The notes: generated from the letters alone by a model not told the origin. Counted from the first letter of the stretch, positions 25,856 through 33,870 are shown. The stretch: DNA of 64,000 nucleotides from Nonomuraea roseoviolacea subsp. carminata (GCF_024172185.1 NZ_JAMZEC010000001.1:9585001-9649000), one strand, 5' to 3'. Program-made: numbers and translations.

Positions 25856-27258
25856 CCCTGCGGCTCATCGGTCTCGGGCTCGTCGTCCACGAGACCGTCT
25901 ACCTGTCGTCCCGGGGGTGGCGGCACTTCGTCGACGACGACGCCCCCGTCCTCGGGCTGAGCCTGCGCGGCCCGGCCCGGGTGGCGGCGCACGTCCTGTT
26001 CGTGGCGTGCGCCGCGCCGGCCGTCGTCGTCCCGGGCTGGCGCTGGACCCCGGCGCTCGCCCTCGCCGCGCTGTCGCTGATGGCCGCGTCCTTCCCCAAG
26101 CGGCTGCCCAACCACTTCGCCGTCGCCTGGTTCATGCTGCTCGCCTTCGCCGCCGACCGCGCCTTCGGCCTCTCCTCCGGTCACGGGGGCGGCCTCGACG
26201 ACGCGTACGCGCTGGGCCTGGTGCGGCAGTTCACGATCATCACGTACGTCGTCGCGGGCCTGCACAAGCTGAACCGCGACTACTTCGACCCGCGGCTGAG
26301 CTGCGGCAGCGGACTCCTGATGGAGTACGCGCTCAGGCTGGGCGTCAGCCCGCGCCGGGTGCCGCGGCGCCTGGCGAGGGCGCTGTCCGCCGCCGTGGTC
26401 GCGGCCGAGTTCGGCGCCGCCGCCGGGCTGGCGCTCGGCGTGCGCACGCTCTGGGTGATCGCCGCCGCCGTGGTCATGCACGCGTTCTTCGGCTTCGCCG
26501 GCCACGCCCAGTTCTCGCTGATCATGCTGGGCGGGCTGCTGGCGTTCACCGACGTCGAGTCACTCGCGCCGCTGTCCGTGCCCGGGCTCTGCGCGCTGCT
26601 GGCCGGCTCCGGCGTCGTGGCCGCGACGCTGGGCGGGTTCCGCGGCTTCCGGCTGCGTCACGTCGCCCTGCTCGACAACGTCGTCCTCGCCGTCGTGTCC
26701 CTGTGGTGCCTGCTCACCGTCCTCGGCCCGGGCGCCGGCGAGGCGGGCGGGACGTGGGCCGTCCCCTTCGCCCTGGCCCCGTACGCGACGACGTGCCTCG
26801 TGCTCCTCTACCTGGTCAACGGCCTGGCGCCCTATCTCGGCCTCAAGTTCGACTTCAGCATGGCGATGTTCAGCAACCTGCGCCCGGACCGGCGCAGCCA
26901 CTTCTTCCTGCCCATGCCGCGGCATGGCCTGATGCCGCGCTACTTCGAGATCTCAGGGCTGGGCGGCGCCGGGACGGACGGGCGGGCCGGGACGGCCGAG
27001 CTGCTCACGGAGATGTTCCCGGACGTGTACACGCATCGCTATTCCGCCGGGTACGTCCACGCCGCCGTCCGGCGGCTGCGTCACCGCTTCGAGCCCGGCG
27101 CCGAGGTGTACCTGCGGTGCGTCGAGTCCGCGACGCGGGAGGTGCACCGCCTTCCCGTCAGCCCTTCCGCCGGCTCCGGCTTCCTGCGGGGCCGCGAGCG
27201 GTTCAGCGTGTACCCCTACGCCCTCCCCCTGCGGCGCGCCCTGCCGCTGTGCTGCTGA
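25852..27258 (+). CDS. HTTM / vitamin-K-dependent carboxylase-like membrane protein
   Basis: About 468 residues with eight or more membrane helices in the first 330. The stretch LVRQFTIITYVVAGLHKLNRDYF resembles the conserved helix of HTTM domains (the membrane part of gamma-glutamyl carboxylase). A hydrophilic tail of about 120 residues contains RYFEISGLGGAGTDGRAG. No ATG or GTG lies near the expected start. The CTG codons at 25849/25852, eight bases after GAGGAGGGAGGG and overlapping the radical SAM stop, fit best. A GTG at 25981 would delete the first helix (LRLIGLGLVVHETVYL). It probably acts on or exports the operon's product. Confidence 0.65.
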   Translation: MTLRLIGLGLVVHETVYLSSRGWRHFVDDDAPVLGLSLRGPARVAAHVLFVACAAPAVVVPGWRWTPALALAALSLMAASFPKRLPNHFAVAWFMLLAFAADRAFGLSSGHGGGLDDAYALGLVRQFTIITYVVAGLHKLNRDYFDPRLSCGSGLLMEYALRLGVSPRRVPRRLARALSAAVVAAEFGAAAGLALGVRTLWVIAAAVVMHAFFGFAGHAQFSLIMLGGLLAFTDVESLAPLSVPGLCALLAGSGVVAATLGGFRGFRLRHVALLDNVVLAVVSLWCLLTVLGPGAGEAGGTWAVPFALAPYATTCLVLLYLVNGLAPYLGLKFDFSMAMFSNLRPDRRSHFFLPMPRHGLMPRYFEISGLGGAGTDGRAGTAELLTEMFPDVYTHRYSAGYVHAAVRRLRHRFEPGAEVYLRCVESATREVHRLPVSPSAGSGFLRGRERFSVYPYALPLRRALPLCC

Positions 27259-27361
27259 TCGGCCGCACCGCGGCGAGGAACGCTGGACAAACCCCCGGCG
27301 GCTCCGGATCATGATCCCGCACTCCCTCGTCACCACCACCCCCCGACGTGAGGATCCGAGG

Positions 27362-28780
27362 ATGACCCGTTCCAGGGCCCTGCTCCCCATGGCCGCCGTG
27401 GCCGCGTCCGTGCTGCTGACCGGCGGCACCGCCCAGGCCGACGCGGACGTGCCGTTACCATCGGCGGTCTTCCGCGCCACGCACAACAGCTACTCCGGCG
27501 ACATCGCCGGCGCCAGGAAGTCCCTCACCTACCAGCTCGACCACGGCGTCCGCTTCGTCGAGCTCGACGTCCACGACAACGGGTACGCGAGCGCGCGCGA
27601 CTACGCCGTCGGCCACGACTCCCCCGGCGACCAGGTCGACCACGCCGGCAACCCGGCGTCGAACCTGCTGCGCGACTGGCTCGGCGTGATCGACACCTGG
27701 TCGGCGCAGCACCCCGCCGCCGCGCCGGTCGTCGTCATGCTCGACCTCAAGGACGACCTGACCGACAACCCGTCGTACGCGGCCGGCAACCTGTCCGCGC
27801 TCAACCGGGAACTCACCTCCGCCTTCGGGCCGCGCCTGCTGCGGGCCGAGGACTACCCGGCGAGCCCGCCGACGGTCGACGCGCTGCGCGGCCGCGTCCT
27901 GCCGCTGCTGTCCGGCGACGGGAAGAGCCGCGCGGAGTACAAGCGCGACCTCGGCCACAACCCGGCGATCGCGATCAACGCGAAGGGGCAGGTCGTCGAG
28001 GTGCACGACTCGGGCGCCGGCGTGCTCTGGTACTGGACCGGCACCTACGCCGACGGCCGGGTGACCTGGCTGCGCCACGGCAGGTACGACACGGGCCAGA
28101 CGCCCGCCGTCGCGCTGAACGACAACGGCGACCTGGTCGAGGTCCACCAGTCGCAGAGCGCGACGACGCTGTGGTACCACGTCGGCCACCTTGACGCGGA
28201 CGGCGAGATCACCTGGTCCTCCAGCCGGCAGTACGACAACGGCGTCCTGCCGACGGTCGCCTTCACCGACCCGGCCGGCACGCGGCTGCGCGAGATCCAC
28301 CGCAGCCAGAACAACAGCCAGAACTGGACCTGGAACGGCGTGCTGGACACCGGCGCCGCGACGGTCTCGTGGACCGGGAACGCGAAGACCTCCGACCCCC
28401 GCTTCGACAAGACCACCTCCGTGCGCGGCACGTCACGCGTGCACGTGTGGACCGGCGCGGACGGCCCGACCCCGGCGCAGACCCTGCGCGTGGACACCGA
28501 CCGGTTCGCCGGCGACCGCGTCCGCTACCCACAGACGGCCTTCGTCGAGTACCAGAAGGGCGACAGCGCCGAGCTCCAGCAGGGCGCCCTGTTCTACGGG
28601 GCGCCGGCGACCGAGTCGGCGTTCATCGTCTCGGCCCGGCAGGCGGGGCGGCTGGTGCGCGGCTGGGACTTCGACTCGGCCTCCCGGGCGACGACCCCGC
28701 CGGCCAGCTACGCGGCGACCAACCACCCGTACGACGCCTGGTACGAGAACCTGCTCACCCAGTCCGGCGCCGTCCAGTGA
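27362..28780 (+). CDS. Secreted PI-PLC-like phosphodiesterase
   Basis: 472 residues with a signal peptide (TRSRALLPMAAVAASVLLTG...). The X-domain features of phosphatidylinositol-specific phospholipase C follow: FRATHNSYSGD with the first catalytic His, FVELDVHDNG, and AVGHDSPGDQ with the second His near the acidic pocket; VVVMLDLKDDL follows. The C-terminal half has repeated W-rich segments (VLWYWTGTYADGRVTWLRHG; TTLWYHVGHLDADGEITW), probably a binding module. It could cleave phosphoinositides or related lipids outside the cell. It is separated by 103 bases from the RiPP-like operon and is probably unrelated to it. Confidence 0.82.
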   Translation: MTRSRALLPMAAVAASVLLTGGTAQADADVPLPSAVFRATHNSYSGDIAGARKSLTYQLDHGVRFVELDVHDNGYASARDYAVGHDSPGDQVDHAGNPASNLLRDWLGVIDTWSAQHPAAAPVVVMLDLKDDLTDNPSYAAGNLSALNRELTSAFGPRLLRAEDYPASPPTVDALRGRVLPLLSGDGKSRAEYKRDLGHNPAIAINAKGQVVEVHDSGAGVLWYWTGTYADGRVTWLRHGRYDTGQTPAVALNDNGDLVEVHQSQSATTLWYHVGHLDADGEITWSSSRQYDNGVLPTVAFTDPAGTRLREIHRSQNNSQNWTWNGVLDTGAATVSWTGNAKTSDPRFDKTTSVRGTSRVHVWTGADGPTPAQTLRVDTDRFAGDRVRYPQTAFVEYQKGDSAELQQGALFYGAPATESAFIVSARQAGRLVRGWDFDSASRATTPPASYAATNHPYDAWYENLLTQSGAVQ

Positions 28781-28783
28781 CGC

Positions 28784-28816
28784 GGTCCGCCCCGCGCTCC
28801 CCCGCGCGGGGCGGAC
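28784..28816 (+). terminator. Strong terminator after the PI-PLC-like gene
   Basis: GTCCGCCCCGCG and CGCGGGGCGGAC form a perfect 12-bp stem with a 9-base loop, four bases after the stop codon. Confidence 0.8.
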
Positions 28817-28932
28817 GTTCGCGGTAGCGTCGGTGGCGTCGGATCAGGATGGTCGAGGTCGGAGGTGATCACGGTGCGCACGGTCCCATGACGGCCCCAT
28901 CCCGGGGCGTCACGGAGCCGAAAGGTGACCGT

Positions 28933-29235
28933 ATGAGCAGGACCGACAAGACCCGTCCCTGGTGGGTGCGTCTGGCCGACACGCCCATGGCGACCTGCGT
29001 GCCCGTGCACGACCATCGGTTCGGGCCGTGCACGCTGCCGGACGAGATCGACGCCGGCAGCGTCTCCCCGAACCACCGCGCCGGCACCTGCCACTGGGGC
29101 TCCTCCGCCCACTACGTGCTGGGATGCCTCACCAAGGGCGGGAACCGGGAGTGGTACCACTTCCGGCGCCAGACGCGTCGCCGCAGCCGCCACCAGGCGC
29201 GCCGCGAGCTGCGCGCCTGGCGCGGCGAGGACTGA
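28933..29235 (+). CDS. Hypothetical 100-residue protein
   Basis: ATG at 28933. The protein has a His/Cys-containing middle (MATCVPVHDHRFGPC, AGTCHWGSSAHYVLGC) and a basic C-terminus rich in Arg (RRQTRRRSRHQARRELRAW). Four Cys and several His could bind a metal, and the tail could contact nucleic acid. No family is recognised. The gene lies between two strong terminators (28784-28816 and 29243-29280), so it is a single-gene unit. The composition and codon use support a real gene. Confidence 0.65.
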   Translation: MSRTDKTRPWWVRLADTPMATCVPVHDHRFGPCTLPDEIDAGSVSPNHRAGTCHWGSSAHYVLGCLTKGGNREWYHFRRQTRRRSRHQARRELRAWRGED

Positions 29236-29242
29236 AAGCCGC

Positions 29243-29280
29243 AGGGGCGGCGCCCGCGTGTCGCGGGCACCGCCCCTTTC
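29243..29280 (+). terminator. Strong terminator after the 100-residue protein gene
   Basis: GGGGCGG-C-GCCCGCG pairs with CGCGGGC-A-CCGCCCC around the loop TGT and is followed by TTTC, seven bases past the stop codon. It is the best terminator in the window. Confidence 0.88.
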
Positions 29281-29545
29281 CTATGAGGTCAGGGCTTGCC
29301 CGACGGCACGGGAGCGGAGGTGGCCGCGCCGCATCACCGGCCGCCGCCCGGCCGAGCACGGTCCCACCGAGGACGACGTGGTCGCCATGCTCGCCACCCG
29401 CGGCTGCACGGGCGACCCCAGGACACGGCGGTCGGCCGGAGGGCGCCTCAGGAACGAGGATTTTCCCCGCCATCCGGGGACGCCCATCTGAGCACGCCCG
29501 ACGAGCAGCTTGTGCCGGGGGCGGTGGCGGAGGTCGGCGTCCGGG
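29281..29545. other. Intergenic region without a supported gene
   Basis: Together with the terminator this fills the 310 bases between convergent genes. A 77-codon frame on the plus strand (29258-29491) starts inside the terminator hairpin. It has no ribosome site and no recognisable domain, so it is not called. Confidence 0.5.
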
Positions 29546-30280
29546 TCAGAGGACCGCGGGCCGTACGGCGAGCTCCAGGTCGGCGGCGTTGGCCAGCGCG
29601 TCGGAGAGGCGCTCGCGTTGCGAGTCGTCCAGGGTCGTGTCGGCGACGCGGGCCAGCAGGCGCTCGGCCGTGTCGAGATCGCCGAGCCTGACCGCCAGTT
29701 CGGCCCGGTAGACGAGGGCCTCGACCAGGGTGATGACCGGGGCGAGGTCGCCGGCCCGGGCGAGGTTGCCGTCCAGGATCTTCGCGGCCTGGTGGGTGTC
29801 GCCCCTGGCCTCCCCCTGGACGATCGCGTTCTCCAGCGCCCGGGCCAGCGGCCCGCTCGCCTCGTCGCCGGCGTCCGCGGGGGCGGGCTCGGCCTGGGAG
29901 CGGAAGATGCGGATCCAGTTGCCGCCCGGGTCGACGACGGTGAACCCCGCCAGGTCGCCGGTGTTCTTCCGCTTGCGCGGCCGGGTGATGCGCGGGATGC
30001 CGGTGAGCAGCAGCTTTCCGTGAGCGGCCCGCATGCCGGCGGCGAAGTCCTCGAACAGGCGGGCGGTGTCGTCCACGGCGACGATGCAGGAGCCGTACGA
30101 CTGTTCCGGGTCGAAGCCGGTGATGCCGGCGAAGTGCAGCTCGATTCCGTCGCGCCGGAGAGCGAGGTACGGGTTCGGGCGGGTCTGGTGGTGGGTCGTG
30201 TCGAAGCCGAGCATGCCGTAGAAGGCGGCGATCTCGTCGATGTCCCGGCACGGCAGGATCGGGATGACGGTCTCGCGCAT
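29546..30280 (-). CDS. VOC/glyoxalase-family protein with helical C-terminal domain
   Basis: 244 residues from the ATG at 30280. Residues 5-125 are a VOC (bleomycin-resistance/glyoxalase) fold: VIPILPCRDIDEIAAFYGMLGFD, NPYLALRRDGIELHFAGI, TGIPRITRPRKRKNTGDLAGFTVVDPGGNWIRI. The remaining 115 residues are TPR-like helices (ALENAIVQGEARGDTHQAAKIL, LDTAERLLARVADTTLDDSQRE). Single-VOC proteins bind or detoxify small ligands as dimers. The fused helical domain is less common and may bind a partner. The target is unknown. Confidence 0.82.
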   Translation of the reverse strand: MRETVIPILPCRDIDEIAAFYGMLGFDTTHHQTRPNPYLALRRDGIELHFAGITGFDPEQSYGSCIVAVDDTARLFEDFAAGMRAAHGKLLLTGIPRITRPRKRKNTGDLAGFTVVDPGGNWIRIFRSQAEPAPADAGDEASGPLARALENAIVQGEARGDTHQAAKILDGNLARAGDLAPVITLVEALVYRAELAVRLGDLDTAERLLARVADTTLDDSQRERLSDALANAADLELAVRPAVL

Positions 30281-30380
30281 CAACGCCGCCCGCCGAGCTC
30301 TTGCGTGTACATCATATACGGATGATAGGGCCGCTCGTGCGGCTGGACTGGGACGTTGGCCGAGTCGAACGGATCGCCCG

Positions 30381-30399
30381 TGTTACGAAACTAGTGACA
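30381..30399. promoter_or_regulatory. Operator-like inverted repeat TGTTAC-n7-GTGACA
   Basis: TGTTAC (30381-30386) faces GTGACA (30394-30399) with one mismatch, in an AT-rich patch upstream of the VOC gene. The unexplained stretch to 30464 holds only a 42-codon frame (30410-30538) that runs into the next gene on the opposite strand. Confidence 0.35.
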
Positions 30400-30464
30400 A
30401 AATCATCCCATGGACACCACTACGGGCCATCCATGGCGATGCGTACCGATGAGCCCAGGGCTGA

Positions 30465-30884
30465 TCATCGGTCGCCCGCCGAGGCGCACGGCGCACGATG
30501 CCGGTCGCGCGTGGCCACCAGCGCCAGCGCGCCGATGACGATCAACAACCAGCCTCCCGATGCGGGCTCCAGCGCCGAGACCAGGACACCGGCCGCCATG
30601 AGCGTCCATCCCATCTCGGCGGGCAGCGCACCGGTGCCGATCACCGCTTCCCTGGCGAGGAGCCCCAGGCCGAAGAGGGCGACGCCCGCCACCATGAACC
30701 ACAGGGCCGTCATGCGGGCGTGGTCGTCGTTGGCGACGGTGTTCCAGAGTCCGCCGGACAGGATGTCGCGCCATTGCGGGGCGGAGGCCACGGCGCCCAC
30801 CGCCATGTGCACGGTGGCGGCGGCGAGCGTGAGGCGGGGAACCCAGCGGTGCAGCCCGGCCCGGGGGCGAATGGTGGTGGTCAT
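30465..30884 (-). CDS. DUF6463-like small membrane protein
   Basis: 139 residues from an ATG at 30884, with AGGAG ten bases upstream. Four membrane helices are visible, beginning LTLAAATVHMAVGAVASAPQWRDI and continuing MTALWFMVAGVALFGLGLLA, MGWTLMAAGVLVSALEP and WLLIVIGALALVA. This pattern matches DUF6463 proteins, which are frequently divergent from TetR regulators. No catalytic residues are evident. Its promoter region carries a palindrome that should bind the divergent TetR protein. Confidence 0.7.
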   Translation of the reverse strand: MTTTIRPRAGLHRWVPRLTLAAATVHMAVGAVASAPQWRDILSGGLWNTVANDDHARMTALWFMVAGVALFGLGLLAREAVIGTGALPAEMGWTLMAAGVLVSALEPASGGWLLIVIGALALVATRDRHRAPCASAGDR

Positions 30885-30925
30885 GAACGGCGTGCTCCTG
30901 TTCGGTCGGCTATCTGAAGCCGAAC

Positions 30926-30952
30926 GTATCAGCATTTCGATCTAACTGATAC
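30926..30952. promoter_or_regulatory. TetR-type operator between DUF6463 and TetR genes
   Basis: GTATCAG (30926-30932) and CTGATAC (30946-30952) form a perfect 7-bp inverted repeat with a 13-base centre. It lies in the 118-base divergent promoter region, where a local TetR repressor would bind. Confidence 0.65.
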
Positions 30953-31002
30953 AAGATGTTTCCGTTAATCCACACACCTGTGCCCTGTTGTAGCGTTCCG
31001 TC

Positions 31003-31569
31003 ATGGGGACGACCAGGACGCTGCGCGCCGACGCGGAGCGGAGCATGCGGATGATCATGACGGCGGCCGAGGAGCTGTTCGGCGTCAATCCGGCGGCCAC
31101 CATGGAACAGATCGCCGAGGCCGCAGGCGTGTCCCGGGTGACCGTCCACCGCCGGTTCGCCAGCAGGGAAGCGCTGGTCGAAGCCATGGAGACCACCGCC
31201 TGGCAGGAGGTCGCCGACGCCGTCGAGGCCGCGCGCCCGGAAACGGCGCCCCCGGCGGTGGTGCTGCACCAGGCCACCGCCAACATCCTGCAGATCAAGA
31301 CGGGCTGGCGGTACATCCTGGCCCGGCCGGTCCCCACGAGCGAGGCCGCGCGGGCGATCCGCGAGGAGGTGACGGCCCGGTGCGAGCGGACCCTCGCCAG
31401 GGCCAAGGAGGAGGGGCTGCTCGGCCCGCACGCCGACATCGGGTGGGCGCGGCAGGCGTACCTCGCGCTCCTGGCCGAGACCGCCCACACCGCCTCCCGC
31501 GACGCCGACCCCGACGTTCTGGCCGCCCGGGTGATCGACACCCTCCTGCACGGCCTGGCCGGCCGCTGA
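31003..31569 (+). CDS. TetR/AcrR-family repressor
   Basis: 188 residues. The N-terminal HTH reads RMIMTAAEELFGVNPAATMEQIAEAAGVSRVTVHRRFASREALVEAM, the standard TetR helix-turn-helix with a VHRRF recognition helix. The C-terminal ligand-binding and dimer domain is unremarkable. It runs divergently from the DUF6463 membrane protein and probably represses it and itself through the GTATCAG palindrome. The last 27 bases of the gene plus 9 bases of 3' flank are tandemly duplicated. Confidence 0.88.
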   Translation: MGTTRTLRADAERSMRMIMTAAEELFGVNPAATMEQIAEAAGVSRVTVHRRFASREALVEAMETTAWQEVADAVEAARPETAPPAVVLHQATANILQIKTGWRYILARPVPTSEAARAIREEVTARCERTLARAKEEGLLGPHADIGWARQAYLALLAETAHTASRDADPDVLAARVIDTLLHGLAGR

Positions 31570-31612
31570 CCGGCCACCCTCCTGCCCGGCCTGGCCGGCC
31601 GCTGACCGGCCA
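31541..31612. repeat. 36-bp tandem duplication of the TetR gene 3' end
   Basis: 31541-31576 and 31577-31612 are 36-bp copies differing at one base. The unit contains the gene's final codons L-L-H-G-L-A-G-R and its TGA, so a second copy of the stop lies 36 bases downstream. Confidence 0.9.
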
Positions 31613-31671
31613 CCTGTACGGCCGGTCGCCGACCGGGGCCGCCCGCCCGCACCCGCGCCCGGCTGACCGGA

Positions 31672-32208
31672 CTACCCGCCCGCCCCCGCACCAGTGGGGC
31701 GTCTGGCTATCACGACGACGTTCTGGCACAACAAGGTCAGGCCCAGCATGAAGATGACGCCGGCGCTCGTCGACAGCGCGGTGGCGGCGTGGCCGGCGCC
31801 GTAGCCGCCGATCAGGAAGCGGAGCCCGATGGACAGGCACCACAGGGCCACGGTCACCGGCCCGTACCGGTACCAGATCGCGGCCGGCTTGGGATAGATC
31901 TGCACGGTGAACCCGCGGACGACGCCCAGCCCGACCGACACCACCAGGTCGGCGACGATGAGCTGGTAGTCGATGCCGTGCAGCTCGACCTCCGGCAGGA
32001 GCGGGAGGACCGGCGCGAGACCGGCGACGAGCAGGATGATCGGCAGCACCAGCAGCTTGACGGGCCGGAGCTCCCGCCCGCCCATCCTCGTCACCACGAT
32101 CACCACGACCACGAACAGGCCGATGAACACCGGGAGCCGCCCCGCGCCGTCCGCGCCTCCGGTCACCGCCCCGGCCATCGCCGTTCCGGAAAGGAGTAAC
32201 GCCGTCAT
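31672..32208 (-). CDS. DUF1453-like membrane protein
   Basis: 178 residues, ATG overlapping the upstream TetR stop (ATGA). Five membrane helices are visible, including LPVFIGLFVVVVIVVTRMGG, LLVLPIILLVAGLAPVLPLL and YGPVTVALWCLSIGLRFLIGG. R-M-G-G-R-E-L-R-P-V-K lies between helices 1 and 2, as in DUF1453/CcdC-like proteins. Its fourth codon is TTA, the rare bldA-dependent leucine codon of actinomycetes. Translation may thus be tied to development. It is co-transcribed with, and likely regulated by, the adjacent TetR gene. Confidence 0.7.
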   Translation of the reverse strand: MTALLLSGTAMAGAVTGGADGAGRLPVFIGLFVVVVIVVTRMGGRELRPVKLLVLPIILLVAGLAPVLPLLPEVELHGIDYQLIVADLVVSVGLGVVRGFTVQIYPKPAAIWYRYGPVTVALWCLSIGLRFLIGGYGAGHAATALSTSAGVIFMLGLTLLCQNVVVIARRPTGAGAGG

Positions 32209-32828
32209 CAGGACTCGCCCTCCAGGTGGTGGGCCAGCACCGAGGCCAGCGCCGTACGGAACGCGTCCCCGTGCGCCGGTTCGGCCGGGTCGTGGCCGAG
32301 CCCGGCGAGCCAGGACCGCTTCCCGAGCGCGAACCCGTAGGACGCCGACAGCCCGAGCAGCACCACCGCCTCGATCCGGGCACGGTCCGGCATCCGGTCT
32401 TCGGGCAGGACGATGCGGATGCCGGCCTCCATCGCGTCCACGAAGCCGGACAATCCCTCCGACACGGTGCCCGGGCCTTCCGCGTGCAGCATCGACCAGG
32501 CCCACAGCCGGACGTAGCGCTCGTCGGCCAGCGTCTCGAACAGCACCCGCGTCATGCCCTCCGAGTACGGCACGCCCTGGTCGGCGCGCATCCGTTCGCG
32601 CAGCCGCTCGCGCTGGCGCTCGTTCTCGCGCCGCAGCACGGCCTGGACCAGCGCGTCGTAGGTGCCGAAGTAGTGGGTCACGAGCCCGTGCGTGACGCCG
32701 ACCGCGTCGGCGACCCGGCGCAGGCCCACGCCGTTCGGCCCGTACCGGGCGATCAGTTCGGTCGCGGCGTCGAGGATCTCCTCGCGCGACTGCTCGGGCG
32801 CCCGCCGTCGGCGCTGTCGTTCGGCCAC
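32208..32828 (-). CDS. TetR/AcrR-family repressor
   Basis: 206 residues, GTG start. The HTH is EEILDAATELIARYGPNGVGLRRVADAVGVTHGLVTHYFGTYDALVQAV, with the recognition helix LVTHYF. Like others of this type it has a helical C-terminal domain (residues 75-195). It is the first gene of a two-gene unit with the DUF1453-like membrane protein. The 50 bases upstream contain two spaced operator-like repeats, so autoregulation is likely. Confidence 0.87.
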   Translation of the reverse strand: MAERQRRRRAPEQSREEILDAATELIARYGPNGVGLRRVADAVGVTHGLVTHYFGTYDALVQAVLRRENERQRERLRERMRADQGVPYSEGMTRVLFETLADERYVRLWAWSMLHAEGPGTVSEGLSGFVDAMEAGIRIVLPEDRMPDRARIEAVVLLGLSASYGFALGKRSWLAGLGHDPAEPAHGDAFRTALASVLAHHLEGES

Positions 32829-32854
32829 GTCGATCCTCTCCAGGACGGGTGAGA

Positions 32855-32902
32855 ATTGTTGTCCACCTTGCCAATAGCGTTGTTGTCCACTATGCCAACA
32901 AC
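32855..32902. promoter_or_regulatory. Two tandem TetR-type operators
   Basis: TTGTTGTCCAC occurs twice, 24 bases apart (32856 and 32880). Each copy lies within a dyad: ATTG...CAAT (32855-32875) and GTTGTTG-n10-CAACAAC (32879-32902). The 24-bp phase (about two helical turns) suits cooperative binding by the adjacent TetR protein. Confidence 0.65.
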
Positions 32903-32948
32903 GGGCCGTCCTGGCGAGTCCGGAACGATCATCGGAGGCGCGCGCCGG

Positions 32949-33638
32949 TCACGCGGGCGGGGTGGGGAAGCTCTCAGGAGTGGTCAGGCCGGTGCTCTCC
33001 AGCAGGCGCTGGTGGTTGAGCACCGCGGCGTTGGCCTGCTCGGAGAAGCGGCGGACCAAGGTGTTCTGCGTGGTCCCGCGCACGGTGCCGATCAGGGTGA
33101 AGATCTTGCCGTGGGCCAGGCGGAGCCACTTGACGTAAGTGACGTCATAGGCGGATCCGGATCTGCTGGATATGTCGCTCATCCATGACTGCTGCTCGTC
33201 CGTCGGCTTCACCGGCAGCGTGACGTCCAGCTTCGCGGCCAGGTCGCGGACCTGCCCGTCCAGCGTGTGGTGCTGGGCCGCGATCCGCCTGCTGACCTCC
33301 CGGACCTTCGCCCTGCCGGCGCGCTGCATCGCGTCCTGGGCCATGGGCATCTCCCACAGGCTCGCCAGCCGGACCTTCCTGATGAGATCGCGGTCGGTCT
33401 CCGACAACGGCCCCCACCTGGTCTCCCGCGTGCCGATGTCGGCGGCCTCCGCCGCGGCCTGGGCCGGGACGGGCGAACGGGTCGGCCCGGCCCCGGCGGC
33501 GGGCGGCGCCGCGCCGAGGTCGCCGGCGCCGGAGCGCGGCGTCGGCGTGTACTGGGCGCAGGCGGCGAGCGCGCACAGCGCGACGGCGGCGCAACTGACG
33601 AGGAGCCCGCGGCTTCGGCCGAGTCTCATGCGCGCCAT
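32949..33638 (-). CDS. DUF4142 lipoprotein
   Basis: About 226-229 residues; the ATG at 33629 has the better ribosome-site spacing (AAGGG, 9 bases). The N-terminus is a lipoprotein signal (LLVSCAAVALCALAAC) with the acylated Cys near residue 25 of the shorter form, followed by a Pro/Ala linker. The DUF4142 domain (about residues 80-215) has the ferritin-like helical pattern DLIRKVRLASLWEMPMAQDAMQRAGRAKVREV and RRIAAQHHTLD. It is a periplasmic-side, membrane-anchored protein of unknown activity. Confidence 0.82.
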   Translation of the reverse strand: MARMRLGRSRGLLVSCAAVALCALAACAQYTPTPRSGAGDLGAAPPAAGAGPTRSPVPAQAAAEAADIGTRETRWGPLSETDRDLIRKVRLASLWEMPMAQDAMQRAGRAKVREVSRRIAAQHHTLDGQVRDLAAKLDVTLPVKPTDEQQSWMSDISSRSGSAYDVTYVKWLRLAHGKIFTLIGTVRGTTQNTLVRRFSEQANAAVLNHQRLLESTGLTTPESFPTPPA

Positions 33639-33726
33639 CCCTTCCGGGGCCTCGTACGCGGCCCTTCCGAGTGATGCTGGGTCACTCCGGGATACGCCCG
33701 CGCGGCGGCCGGGGGTTCAGCGCAGT

Positions 33727-33818
33727 GTGCAAGGTTTGCACGGAGCAACCACGCCGCCTTCTTCATGGCCCCGTACATTTCTTGCACAGGGCAAGGATCT
33801 GCTACCGTCAGCGACGGT
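33727..33818 (+). promoter_or_regulatory. Promoter and palindromes upstream of the STAS gene
   Basis: Three short perfect dyads occur within 92 bases: GTGCAA-GGT-TTGCAC (33727-33741), CTTGC-ACAGG-GCAAG (33781-33795) and ACCGT-CAGCG-ACGGT (33804-33818). TTGCAC (33782) with TACCGT (33803) could be a -35/-10 pair at a 15-base spacing. The repeated TTGC...GCAA half-sites suggest one regulator binding twice. Confidence 0.45.
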
Positions 33819-33870
33819 GAGCCGGGAAGTCTGGTCGGCATCGTCGTGTCGTGCCTTCCGAAGGACAGTC

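Noticed and set aside
29258..29491. 77-codon plus-strand frame after the 29243-29280 terminator
   Set aside because: It begins inside a strong terminator hairpin and has no ribosome site or recognisable domain.
30410..30538. 42-codon frame next to the TGTTAC palindrome
   Set aside because: It overlaps the 3' end of the opposite-strand DUF6463 gene and has no ribosome site or known motif.
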